A DNA stretch of 64,000 nucleotides from positions 1,364,001-1,428,000 of the forward strand of contig NZ_CP016477.1 of assembly GCF_001693275.1 (NCBI RefSeq). Reading direction: 5' to 3'. The position numbers and the translations under genes are program-made. The notes below the pieces were generated by a model, which saw only the letters and a list, made by a program, of their open reading frames with translations, did not search any database and had not been told where the DNA came from. This document shows positions 8,410 to 15,682 of the stretch, one piece after another. Each line of letters begins with the position of its first letter. The first letter of the stretch is position 1. The DNA is from Picosynechococcus sp. PCC 7117 (GTDB lineage: Bacteria > Cyanobacteriota > Cyanobacteriia > Cyanobacteriales > MRBY01).

Positions 8410-9339
8410 CTAGGGTTGTTTCACTGAGGGGACATCGGGTCTACGGAACAAACCGAGGCTATAAAGATAGAGCGTCCCGACGGAACTGAGAAAGAGCACA
8501 TAGGCGATCGCCTGGGCCAGGTAAATTTTTTGGCGATAACCCAACAAAGATTTCAGCAGAATCCCCGGAAACTGCTTGTCGGGTAAAGTTTCTGACAAAT
8601 CCCAAAGCTGAATCCCTAGAACGCAGGCTGGGGCAGGGGAAATGCAGAGGGCTTGATATTGGGTTTGGATCTGGGCAAAAAGGGCGATCGCCGCATCGAT
8701 GTGCTTTAAAACACCGACCACCAGCCCCGCAATAATCAGCAGCAGAAAGATTCCCATCACCTGAAAAAATAACTTGATATTCAGCCGTACCCCCAGGGCA
8801 AAGAGGAGAAACCCTAGCACCGTTGCCACAGTCAAGCCAGCCATCGCCCCAAGACTCGGCGGCAGCCATCCCCCTTGGAATTGGGCCACAATAAAAATCA
8901 CCGTTTCAAATCCCTCCCGGAGTACCGCAATAAAAATCAGGGAAAATACCGCCCAGGCCGCCGTTTCTCTGTCCTGGAGTGCCGCTTGCAATGCCCCTTC
9001 GACATCGGACTTTAAAGATTTGGCCTGGCGGGTCATCCAAATGAGCATCCAACTCAACATGGCGATCGCCACAACCCCAAAACTCCCTTCGAGGATTTGT
9101 TTAAAAACTGGCGCATAGGCTCCATCCGTCGTCGCCACCTGTAACAGCAGCCCCCACAGACCCCAGCCCACCAGGACACTCGCCCCCAACCCGGCACCAA
9201 TGCCACCATAGACCCACTTTTGTAGGGACATCTGCTGCGCTTTCGCCAGACAAGCCAAGACAATGCCCACCACCAGGGCCGCTTCAAAGCCCTCCCGCAA
9301 CGTAATCACAAAGGCGGGTAATGCTGCACTAATTTCCAT
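8410..9339 (-). CDS. FTR1-family iron permease
   Basis: The product is a multi-span membrane protein of about 309 residues from the chosen ATG at 9339 (an in-frame upstream ATG at 9381 would add 14 polar residues). Two REG-x-E motifs, the iron-transport signature of FTR1/EfeU, are present: ITLREGFEAALVVG near the N-terminus and AVLREGFETVIFIV in the middle, each inside a hydrophobic helix. About seven membrane segments can be counted. The family imports iron across the inner membrane; no EfeO/EfeB partner lies in the window. Its 3' end lies 14 bp from the convergent acidic-protein gene. Confidence 0.87.
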   Translation of the reverse strand: MEISAALPAFVITLREGFEAALVVGIVLACLAKAQQMSLQKWVYGGIGAGLGASVLVGWGLWGLLLQVATTDGAYAPVFKQILEGSFGVVAIAMLSWMLIWMTRQAKSLKSDVEGALQAALQDRETAAWAVFSLIFIAVLREGFETVIFIVAQFQGGWLPPSLGAMAGLTVATVLGFLLFALGVRLNIKLFFQVMGIFLLLIIAGLVVGVLKHIDAAIALFAQIQTQYQALCISPAPACVLGIQLWDLSETLPDKQFPGILLKSLLGYRQKIYLAQAIAYVLFLSSVGTLYLYSLGLFRRPDVPSVKQP

Positions 9340-9784
9340 AACTGATCCCATCAATTTCGGTGACGTTTTTCGCTTGCGCAATGCTTTTTTGATCCTAAAG
9401 GATTTTCCTTAAGACCTAGGTGATCGCCAAAAGTCCCTTACTCTCACCATCGCTGCGATGAATATTTTGCATCCAAATTTTGCATAAAAGCGACAGCCAA
9501 TCACGATTAATACTTAACGGCTCTGACAAGGCATTTTTTATCTTGACTGAACGGTCAAAAATAAAGCAACCCAAAAATGCTCACAATGCATTTTCTGCAA
9601 CATTTTGCTCTCTATTGGTAACCACAGAAAGTCATTTTATTCACAAAGTCATATTATTCACAACTTTTGGTCAAGGACACCAGGAAGGAAAGGAATACAG
9701 ATAAACTCTTAGATAGTTGCCTTAGTGTGTGGCAGAGCATTGTCCATTGCAGCCGTCACCTAACATTTCATCGAATAACGCCAC
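9340..9784. other. Intergenic region before the STAND ATPase gene
   Basis: About 440 bp between two divergent genes. It contains a direct repeat ATTTTGCAT (9464-9472 and 9477-9485), an inverted repeat TTGAC-N6-GTCAA (9543-9558), and a direct repeat TTATTCACAA (9637-9646 and 9654-9663). A 74-codon frame (9480-9704) has no recognisable content and is probably not a gene. Confidence 0.5.
9543..9558. promoter_or_regulatory. Candidate operator, inverted repeat TTGAC-N6-GTCAA
   Basis: The sequence TTGACTGAACGGTCAA is a 5+5 inverted repeat of the form often bound by TetR/AcrR-type repressors, and its left half also looks like a -35 box. No TetR-type gene lies in the window. Its use as an operator is a guess from shape alone. 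Confidence 0.3.
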
Positions 9785-11413
9785 ATGACCAACCTTACGC
9801 TTCTTCAGCTTTGTATTTGGCTTAGTCACAAACACGGGGACCCCCTGGATGGACTGCGTCAAGAGCTATTATTGCGGGCGTTAGAAGGGTACAAATTAAA
9901 AGATATTCAGATCGATGGCTATTCCCACAGCTATGTAAAACGGGTTATTGCTCCGGATCTTTGGAAACGCCTCGGACGTTATTGTAACCAACGGGTGGGG
10001 ATTCGTTCACTCCAGTTGGCTTTGACTACTAAATATGAGCAGCTCTCGGAACAAGAAAAGGCAGCGGTCGATAAAATTGTACCCAACGGTATGGCCGCAA
10101 CGACGGAGTCCCAAGTGCCAGCCCCAACACCACCCCAGTACCAAGGGATTCCGAGAAACAAGAATCATTTTTATAACCAAGAGTCAACCCTGCGCACCCT
10201 AGGGCAACGGCTCCAACAAAGGGATATTTCATTAATCTTCGTGCTAGGGGGTGGCGGCCTGGGAAAGACCACCCTTGTCAGCGAAGTGCTCCGGCACCAC
10301 CCACCACTCCAGGAAAACACGCTCTGGTGTAACCTCAGCGATCGCCTCATGTTTGATCACAATTGGGCTTTGATTCAGCAGGAATGGGCTTTAGAAGAAC
10401 ACCCTGACGGGGCGATCGCCCAACTCCAGAATCATTTGCAACAGCAGCCGAAGATTTTAGTCTTTGACCACTGGGAACTGCTCTTTGCCACCGCTTGTCT
10501 GTCGGGGAACTATCAACCGCAACACGTAATGTATGTGGAATTTTTAGAGGCGATCGCCCACCAGAGTCTAGCTGGCACCGTTGTCGTGATTTCCCGGGAA
10601 CATTCCCCCGCCATCGAAGCCTTAGCCACGGATAACCCCAGGGTCACATTGATCACCGTCGAAGGCCTCAGTAATTTAGTCGCCCAGCAAATCCTCCAGG
10701 AATATAACCTCCAAGACCCAGAGCTTTGGGCTGATTTGGTCGAGACCTATCGCGGCAACCCCCTCAAGCTCCGGCTAATTGCCACGGGGATTCAAGAATG
10801 GTACGGCGGTTCTGTGGCGCAATTTCAAAACCAAGAAACAATTATCGGTGGCAATACCCTACGGGATATCCTCTACAATCTCACCTGCCGCATTAGCAAC
10901 TCCGAACAGGAAGTGCTCTACTGGCTGATGTTGTGGGGCAAATCCATTACCCTCGAACAACTGCAGGCTAACTTTCATGTAGAAATGCCCTTTGCCAGTG
11001 AAGTTTGGGATGCGGTGCGCTCCCTTGACCGACGTTTCCTCCTGGAGAAAAAAGAAAATCATCGCCCCTACTTTGGCCTGCAACCGTCTATCCAGCGTTA
11101 CCTCGCCCAGGAATTTACCCGGGAATGTTGCCAAGAAATTATCCAGGCGATCGCCACTCTCCCCCAAACCCACTTTAATCACCTCAAACATTTCCCCCTC
11201 ATGCCCCAGGGAGCCGATCCAAATATCCTGACTTCCCCCGTTATTTGCCCGATCCTGAAGGGACTGCAAAACCGTTATCGGGATTTTTCACAAATCCAAG
11301 CAAATTTGCGGCGACTTGCCCAAAACACGCCCCCTGCAAACTCCCTCCAGCACGACTATCGCCAAACCAATCTCACCCTTCTATATGAAACCTTAACGAC
11401 CTATTTTCTCTAG
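9785..11413 (+). CDS. STAND-type NTPase with N-terminal helix-turn-helix-like domain
   Basis: A 542-residue protein. The N-terminal ~100 residues resemble the HTH domain of cyanobacterial vWA-MoxR-associated proteins (LEGYKLKDIQ...YSHSYVKRVIAPDLWKRL). After a Pro/Gln-rich linker an NB-ARC/NACHT-like ATPase follows: Walker A GGGGLGKTT near residues 155-163 and Walker B ILVFDHW near 224-230. The C-terminal part is helical, with no WD40, TPR or LRR repeats, which STAND signal proteins usually carry as sensors. STAND proteins are switches in signalling, transcription control or phage defence. The function of this one is unknown. The ATG at 9785 is the only good start. It lies alone upstream of glpX. 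Confidence 0.75.
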   Translation: MTNLTLLQLCIWLSHKHGDPLDGLRQELLLRALEGYKLKDIQIDGYSHSYVKRVIAPDLWKRLGRYCNQRVGIRSLQLALTTKYEQLSEQEKAAVDKIVPNGMAATTESQVPAPTPPQYQGIPRNKNHFYNQESTLRTLGQRLQQRDISLIFVLGGGGLGKTTLVSEVLRHHPPLQENTLWCNLSDRLMFDHNWALIQQEWALEEHPDGAIAQLQNHLQQQPKILVFDHWELLFATACLSGNYQPQHVMYVEFLEAIAHQSLAGTVVVISREHSPAIEALATDNPRVTLITVEGLSNLVAQQILQEYNLQDPELWADLVETYRGNPLKLRLIATGIQEWYGGSVAQFQNQETIIGGNTLRDILYNLTCRISNSEQEVLYWLMLWGKSITLEQLQANFHVEMPFASEVWDAVRSLDRRFLLEKKENHRPYFGLQPSIQRYLAQEFTRECCQEIIQAIATLPQTHFNHLKHFPLMPQGADPNILTSPVICPILKGLQNRYRDFSQIQANLRRLAQNTPPANSLQHDYRQTNLTLLYETLTTYFL

Positions 11414-11556
11414 CCCATCCGGAGATATTTAAAGGAAAAACTTTTCTGGGAATCTTCTGAGGCGATCGCCCTTCTCTGATAGACTTTGGGGTGTTTACAA
11501 AAAAACTAAATGACTGGTGGTTTTGATCAACAGTCGCAGTCTGGAGGATAAAAAGC

Positions 11557-12594
11557 GTGGAAAGCACCCTCGGTTTAGAAATTATTGAAGTTGTCGAACA
11601 AGCGGCGATCGCCTCTGCCAAATGGATGGGGATGGGCGAAAAAGATACCGCCGACCAAGTGGCCGTTGAAGCCATGCGGGAACGGATGAATCAAATTCAT
11701 ATGCGCGGTCGCATCGTTATCGGTGAAGGGGAGCGGGATGATGCCCCCATGCTTTACATCGGTGAAGAAGTCGGTATTTGTACCCGTGAAGATGCAAAAA
11801 CCTATTGCAACCCCGATGAACTGATCGAAATTGACATCGCCGTTGACCCCTGCGAAGGCACCAACCTCGTCGCCAATGGTCAACCCGGTTCCATGGCAGT
11901 CCTCGCCATTTCCGAAAAAGGCGGTCTGTTCCATGCCCCCGACTACTACATGAAAAAATTGGCCGCGCCCCCAGCCGCCAAAGGGAAAGTTGACATTCGC
12001 AAGTCAGCCACCGAAAACATCAAAATTTTGTCTGAGTGCTTAAATCGTAGCCCAGAAGAATTAGTCATTATCGTGATGGATCGCCCCCGTCACAAAGATC
12101 TGATCAAAGAAATTCGGGCCACTGGCGCCCGGGTTCGTTTGATTAGCGATGGGGACGTTTCTGCGGCAATTTGTGCTGCCTTTGCTGGGACGAACATCCA
12201 TGCGCTGATGGGAATTGGGGCCGCTCCTGAAGGGGTGATCAGTGCCGCCGCGATGCGTTGTTTGGGTGGTCACTTCCAAGGACAACTGATTTACGATCCC
12301 GCCGATGTGAATACCCCCGAAAGTGCGGACTGGAATCGCGAAGAAAATATCAAACGCCTCAAGTCCATGGGTGTTGAAGATCCGGACAAGGTTTACGAAG
12401 CAGAAGAATTGGCTTCCGGTGAAACAGTTCTGTTCGCGGCCTGTGGGATTACCCCCGGCACCCTCATGGAAGGAGTTCGTCTGTTCCATGGTGGCGCACG
12501 CACCCAGTCTCTGGTTATTTCTAGCCAGTCCATGACGGCTCGCTTCGTCGATACCATTCACATGTGGGACAACCCCCAAAATATTCAACTCTAG
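11557..12594 (+). CDS. glpX: Class II fructose-1,6-/sedoheptulose-1,7-bisphosphatase
   Basis: This 345-residue GlpX-type bisphosphatase is the dual enzyme of the cyanobacterial Calvin cycle, removing the 1-phosphate from fructose and sedoheptulose bisphosphates. Motifs include [18 protein letters not shown] near residues 56-73, the metal-binding [15 protein letters not shown] near 96-110, [10 protein letters not shown], and [14 protein letters not shown]. Length equals that of cyanobacterial FBP/SBPases. The start codon is GTG at 11557, preceded by a GGAGG-like ribosome site; no upstream ATG fits. It is followed by a hairpin terminator, so it is probably a single-gene transcript. Expected to be soluble and tetrameric. 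Confidence 0.95.
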   Translation: MESTLGLEIIEVVEQAAIASAKWMGMGEKDTADQVAVEAMRERMNQIHMRGRIVIGEGERDDAPMLYIGEEVGICTREDAKTYCNPDELIEIDIAVDPCEGTNLVANGQPGSMAVLAISEKGGLFHAPDYYMKKLAAPPAAKGKVDIRKSATENIKILSECLNRSPEELVIIVMDRPRHKDLIKEIRATGARVRLISDGDVSAAICAAFAGTNIHALMGIGAAPEGVISAAAMRCLGGHFQGQLIYDPADVNTPESADWNREENIKRLKSMGVEDPDKVYEAEELASGETVLFAACGITPGTLMEGVRLFHGGARTQSLVISSQSMTARFVDTIHMWDNPQNIQL

Positions 12595-12638
12595 GATCGG
12601 GCTTGACGGCGATCATTGGAGTTTAATCTGTCTGCAAC

Positions 12639-12674
12639 AAAAGGGCGATCGCCAACGAGGGGTCGCCTTTTTTT
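12639..12674 (+). terminator. Rho-independent terminator after glpX
   Basis: AAAAG-GGCGA (12639-12648) pairs with TCGCC-TTTTT (12663-12672) to give a stem of about ten pairs with one G-T, followed by more T. It lies 45 bp after the glpX stop. Confidence 0.75.
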
Positions 12675-12733
12675 CGTGCGCTGTCAGCGATTAGGATGCC
12701 GTAAAGTTACATAAATTTTCTTTACAAAACCTT

Positions 12734-12761
12734 TTGTCCCTAAATGTTCGGAGACTACATT
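12734..12761 (+). promoter_or_regulatory. Candidate hemA promoter
   Basis: TTGTCC (12734-12739) and TACATT (12756-12761) are spaced by 16 bases, about 90 bp before the hemA ATG. The match is moderate and the site is predicted from sequence only. Confidence 0.4.
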
Positions 12762-12852
12762 GCATAGGAAGTTAAAAAAATCCTTTAATAGAACTCTGCG
12801 CTTCCCTTGGATGTTGGAGCCCTAGAGAGATAAAACCTTTAGAGAAAACCCC

Positions 12853-14130
12853 ATGAATATCGTTGTTGTTGGCCTGAGTCATAAAACAGCCCCCGTCGAA
12901 ATCCGCGAAAAACTCAGTATTCAAGAAGCGAAAATGGACGAGGCGATCGCCCACCTCAAATCCTACCCCCACGTAGAGGAAGTCGCCGTTATCAGTACCT
13001 GTAACCGCCTTGAAATCTATGCCGTCGTGCAGGAAACAGAACAGGGCGTGCGGGAAATTTGCCAATTTCTCGCGGAAACCGGACAACTCCAACTCAACCG
13101 CCTGCGCCGTTACCTCTTCACCCTGCTGCACCAAGATGCCATTCGTCATTTATTGCGAGTCGCTGCGGGCCTAGAAAGTCTCGTTCTCGGCGAAGGCCAA
13201 ATCCTCGCCCAGGTCAAAGCCGCCCACAAACTCGGTCAACAGCACAAAGGCCTAGGGCGCTTACTGGATCGGATGTTCAAACGGGCGATCACCGCCGGGA
13301 AGCGCGTCCGCAGCGAAACCAACATTGGCACCGGGGCCGTTTCCATTAGCTCCGCCGCCGTGGAATTGGCCCAGATGAAGGTCAAGGATCTTTCCGATCA
13401 AAAAATTGCGATTATCGGGGCCGGGAAAATGTCGCGTCTGTTGGTGCAACACCTCGTTTCTAAAGGGGCCGAAGACATCACTATCGTCAACCGTTCCGAA
13501 CGGGGAGCGCGGGATCTTGCGAAAAAATTCCCCGATGTGGATCTGCAATTAGAACTGTTGCCAGAGATGCTCAATGTCGTTGAACAGGCGGACATTGTCT
13601 TTACCAGTACCGGGGCGACAGAACCGATTCTTGACCGAGCGAAACTGGAAAATCTCGATCTTCACACCTTAATCTTGATCGATATTTCTGTGCCCCTTAA
13701 CGTTGCTGCCGATGTGGAAGAAATCGCCGGCGTTCGTTTATATAATGTAGACGCCCTCAAGGAAGTAGTGGCCCAAAACCAAGCATCCCGCCGCAAAATG
13801 GCCGAAGAAGCCGAAGCCCTTTTAGAAGAGGAAGTAGAAAACTATATCCAATGGTGGCAGTCCCTCGAAACCGTTCCGACCATTAGTTCCCTACGCAGCA
13901 AAGTCGAAAGCATTCGGGAGCAGGAGCTGGAAAAAGCCCTCTCTCGCCTCGGTGCAGAATTTGAAGAGAAGCACCAGGAAGTCATTGAAACATTGACGCG
14001 GGGGATCGTTAATAAAATTCTCCATGATCCGATGGTGCAACTGCGGGCCCAACAGGACATCGAAGCCCGTCGAGTTTGTCTACAATCGCTGCAAATGCTG
14101 TTTAACCTCGAAACGGAAGAGGCGATTTAG
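12853..14130 (+). CDS. hemA: Glutamyl-tRNA reductase
   Basis: This 425-residue enzyme reduces glutamyl-tRNA(Glu) to glutamate-1-semialdehyde, the first committed step of tetrapyrrole (chlorophyll, haem, bilin) synthesis. The N-terminal catalytic domain has [15 protein letters not shown], the nucleophilic Cys in [10 protein letters not shown] near residue 50, and [14 protein letters not shown] near 115. The NADPH domain has [13 protein letters not shown], and a helical dimerisation tail follows (residues ~310-425). All parts are standard for the family. The ATG at 12853 is the canonical start. The next gene downstream, cyanoP, is separated by 131 bp with an inverted repeat. Confidence 0.97.
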   Translation: MNIVVVGLSHKTAPVEIREKLSIQEAKMDEAIAHLKSYPHVEEVAVISTCNRLEIYAVVQETEQGVREICQFLAETGQLQLNRLRRYLFTLLHQDAIRHLLRVAAGLESLVLGEGQILAQVKAAHKLGQQHKGLGRLLDRMFKRAITAGKRVRSETNIGTGAVSISSAAVELAQMKVKDLSDQKIAIIGAGKMSRLLVQHLVSKGAEDITIVNRSERGARDLAKKFPDVDLQLELLPEMLNVVEQADIVFTSTGATEPILDRAKLENLDLHTLILIDISVPLNVAADVEEIAGVRLYNVDALKEVVAQNQASRRKMAEEAEALLEEEVENYIQWWQSLETVPTISSLRSKVESIREQELEKALSRLGAEFEEKHQEVIETLTRGIVNKILHDPMVQLRAQQDIEARRVCLQSLQMLFNLETEEAI

Positions 14131-14171
14131 TAAGAGTCTAAGGCATTATTAAACCCAATAAATTTCGGTTT

Positions 14172-14235
14172 GAGCCGGTGTTTTCGCTAGGATGATGAAC
14201 GCGGAGACTCCGGCTCTGTAAGTTTATTTTTTAAT
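14172..14235 (+). terminator. Inverted repeat after hemA, possible terminator
   Basis: GAGCCGG (14172-14178) and CCGGCTC (14210-14216) form a perfect 7-bp stem around a 31-base loop, followed by an interrupted T-rich stretch (14222-14236). It could end hemA transcripts or shape the leader of the next gene. The long loop makes it a weak terminator. Confidence 0.4.
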
Positions 14236-14261
14236 TTCTTTTAAATTTCTGAGGTAAATAA

Positions 14262-14813
14262 ATGCGCCAAAATCGATGGAAAAAGGCGATCGCCAGTTTG
14301 TTGATCGTGATCAGTTGTACGTTGGCTGCTTGTGGTGGCGTCGGTAGCCTCCAGGGCTATAGCAATGGCACCTATGGCTATCAGTTTCTCTATCCCAATG
14401 GTTGGATTCCCGTTGACGTCAGCAAGAGTGATACTGGCGTAGATGTGGTGTTTCGGGATTTGGTGGAATATTCCGAAAATTTGAGCGTCATTATCAGTGA
14501 TGTTCCCGCCGACAAAGCCTTAGGTGACCTGGGAACTCCCACCGATGTTGGCTATCGGTTTATGAAAGAAGCAAGCCAAAATAGCGATCGCCAACCTGAA
14601 TTGATCCGGGCCGAAAGCCGCACCGACAAGGGCCAAACCTACTACACCCTCGAATATCGCGTCACCCTCCCTGAAGGTCAAATGCGCCATGACCTCGCCA
14701 CCGTTGCCGTCAAGCTAGGCAAACTCTATACCTTTAATCTCTCGACCCGCGAAAGCCGTTGGCCCCAAGTGGAGAAACTCTTTAACGCGATGGTCAATTC
14801 CTTTAAGGTCTAA
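14262..14813 (+). CDS. PsbP-like lipoprotein (CyanoP)
   Basis: The 183-residue product starts with a lipoprotein signal peptide: basic RQNRWKK, hydrophobic core, and lipobox LAAC with Cys near residue 24. The rest matches the PsbP fold: GYSNGTYGYQFLYPNGW early in the domain, a conserved central part with VVFRDLVEYSENLSVII, and the end VEKLFNAMVNSFKV. CyanoP is a lumen-facing thylakoid lipoprotein linked to early assembly of photosystem II. Length fits. The ATG at 14262 follows a GAGGT ribosome site. It lies between hemA and maf, all on the plus strand. Confidence 0.87.
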   Translation: MRQNRWKKAIASLLIVISCTLAACGGVGSLQGYSNGTYGYQFLYPNGWIPVDVSKSDTGVDVVFRDLVEYSENLSVIISDVPADKALGDLGTPTDVGYRFMKEASQNSDRQPELIRAESRTDKGQTYYTLEYRVTLPEGQMRHDLATVAVKLGKLYTFNLSTRESRWPQVEKLFNAMVNSFKV

Positions 14814-14919
14814 TTGATGAGCCATATTGAAGCAATATTTTTGACACCTTGATCCGCCAGTGTATCCACCTGGGTATGCTGTAATTGCCTTTGTTTGCGC
14901 CGCCTTACCTTAAAACACC

Positions 14920-15504
14920 ATGGAATTTGTCCTTGCGTCCGCTTCCCCAGCCCGTCGTCGTTTACTCCAAGGCATTGGGATCAACCCCATTGTCCACGTG
15001 AGTCACTTTGATGAATCCCAAATTCACCATGATGATCCGGCCCAGTTGGTCGAAGCCCTCGCTGCGGCCAAAGCAAAAACCGTGGCCCAACATCGTCAAG
15101 ATGCTTTAATCCTCGGCTGCGATTCGGTGCTCCATGTCCGGGGCGAAATCCTGGGGAAACCGGCCTCCCCTATTGAGGCGATCGCCCGGTGGCAAACCAT
15201 GCGGGGCCATTACGGTTTGCTCTACACAGGCCATGCCCTCGTGGATCAAACCCAAAACCAACTGCTCGTGCGCCACGGAGTTACAAAAGTCTATTTCGCG
15301 GCCATTGACGATGACACCATTGCGGCCTATGTGCGCAGCGGTGAACCCCTACAATGTGCGGGATGTTTTGCCCTTGAAGGAAAAGGGGGACTTTTTATCG
15401 AAAAAATTGAAGGCTGCCATAGTAATGTTATTGGCTTGAGCCTGCCGCTATTGCGGGAAATGTTGACCCACCTCGGCTATACCGTTCAGCACCTGTGGCC
15501 CTAG
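14920..15504 (+). CDS. maf: Maf-family nucleotide pyrophosphatase
   Basis: This 194-residue Maf/HAM1-like protein hydrolyses modified or canonical nucleoside triphosphates to monophosphates, a house-cleaning role, and was first noted as a septum inhibitor. Signature parts: [13 protein letters not shown] at the N-terminus, [16 protein letters not shown] in the middle with the catalytic Asp, and the late segment [13 protein letters not shown] followed by [15 protein letters not shown]. The start ATG at 14920 gives [13 protein letters not shown], the usual beginning. It follows cyanoP after about 100 bp. Confidence 0.92.
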   Translation: MEFVLASASPARRRLLQGIGINPIVHVSHFDESQIHHDDPAQLVEALAAAKAKTVAQHRQDALILGCDSVLHVRGEILGKPASPIEAIARWQTMRGHYGLLYTGHALVDQTQNQLLVRHGVTKVYFAAIDDDTIAAYVRSGEPLQCAGCFALEGKGGLFIEKIEGCHSNVIGLSLPLLREMLTHLGYTVQHLWP

Positions 15505-15682
15505 GATCAGCGGCAATGTTCAACAAATAGGGCAATGTTACATTTACTGGCATTTTACCAACGACATTTTAGGGATGGGATATTCTGAGAAGAAATAACA
15601 TCCGCCCAGCCACCATCCCCAGGCTTTTATCCATACCGCGCCCCCATTTTTGCGCCAACCCAGTGACCAAGGAGATTCCACC

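Noticed and set aside
9480-9704. A 74-codon plus-strand frame before the STAND gene
   Set aside because: Non-ATG-like context, no ribosome site, no family features; the region contains repeats and a palindrome typical of control DNA.
12061-12588. 175-residue minus-strand frame opposite glpX
   Set aside because: Lies entirely in the complement of a strongly conserved gene and has no promoter, ribosome site or recognisable content.
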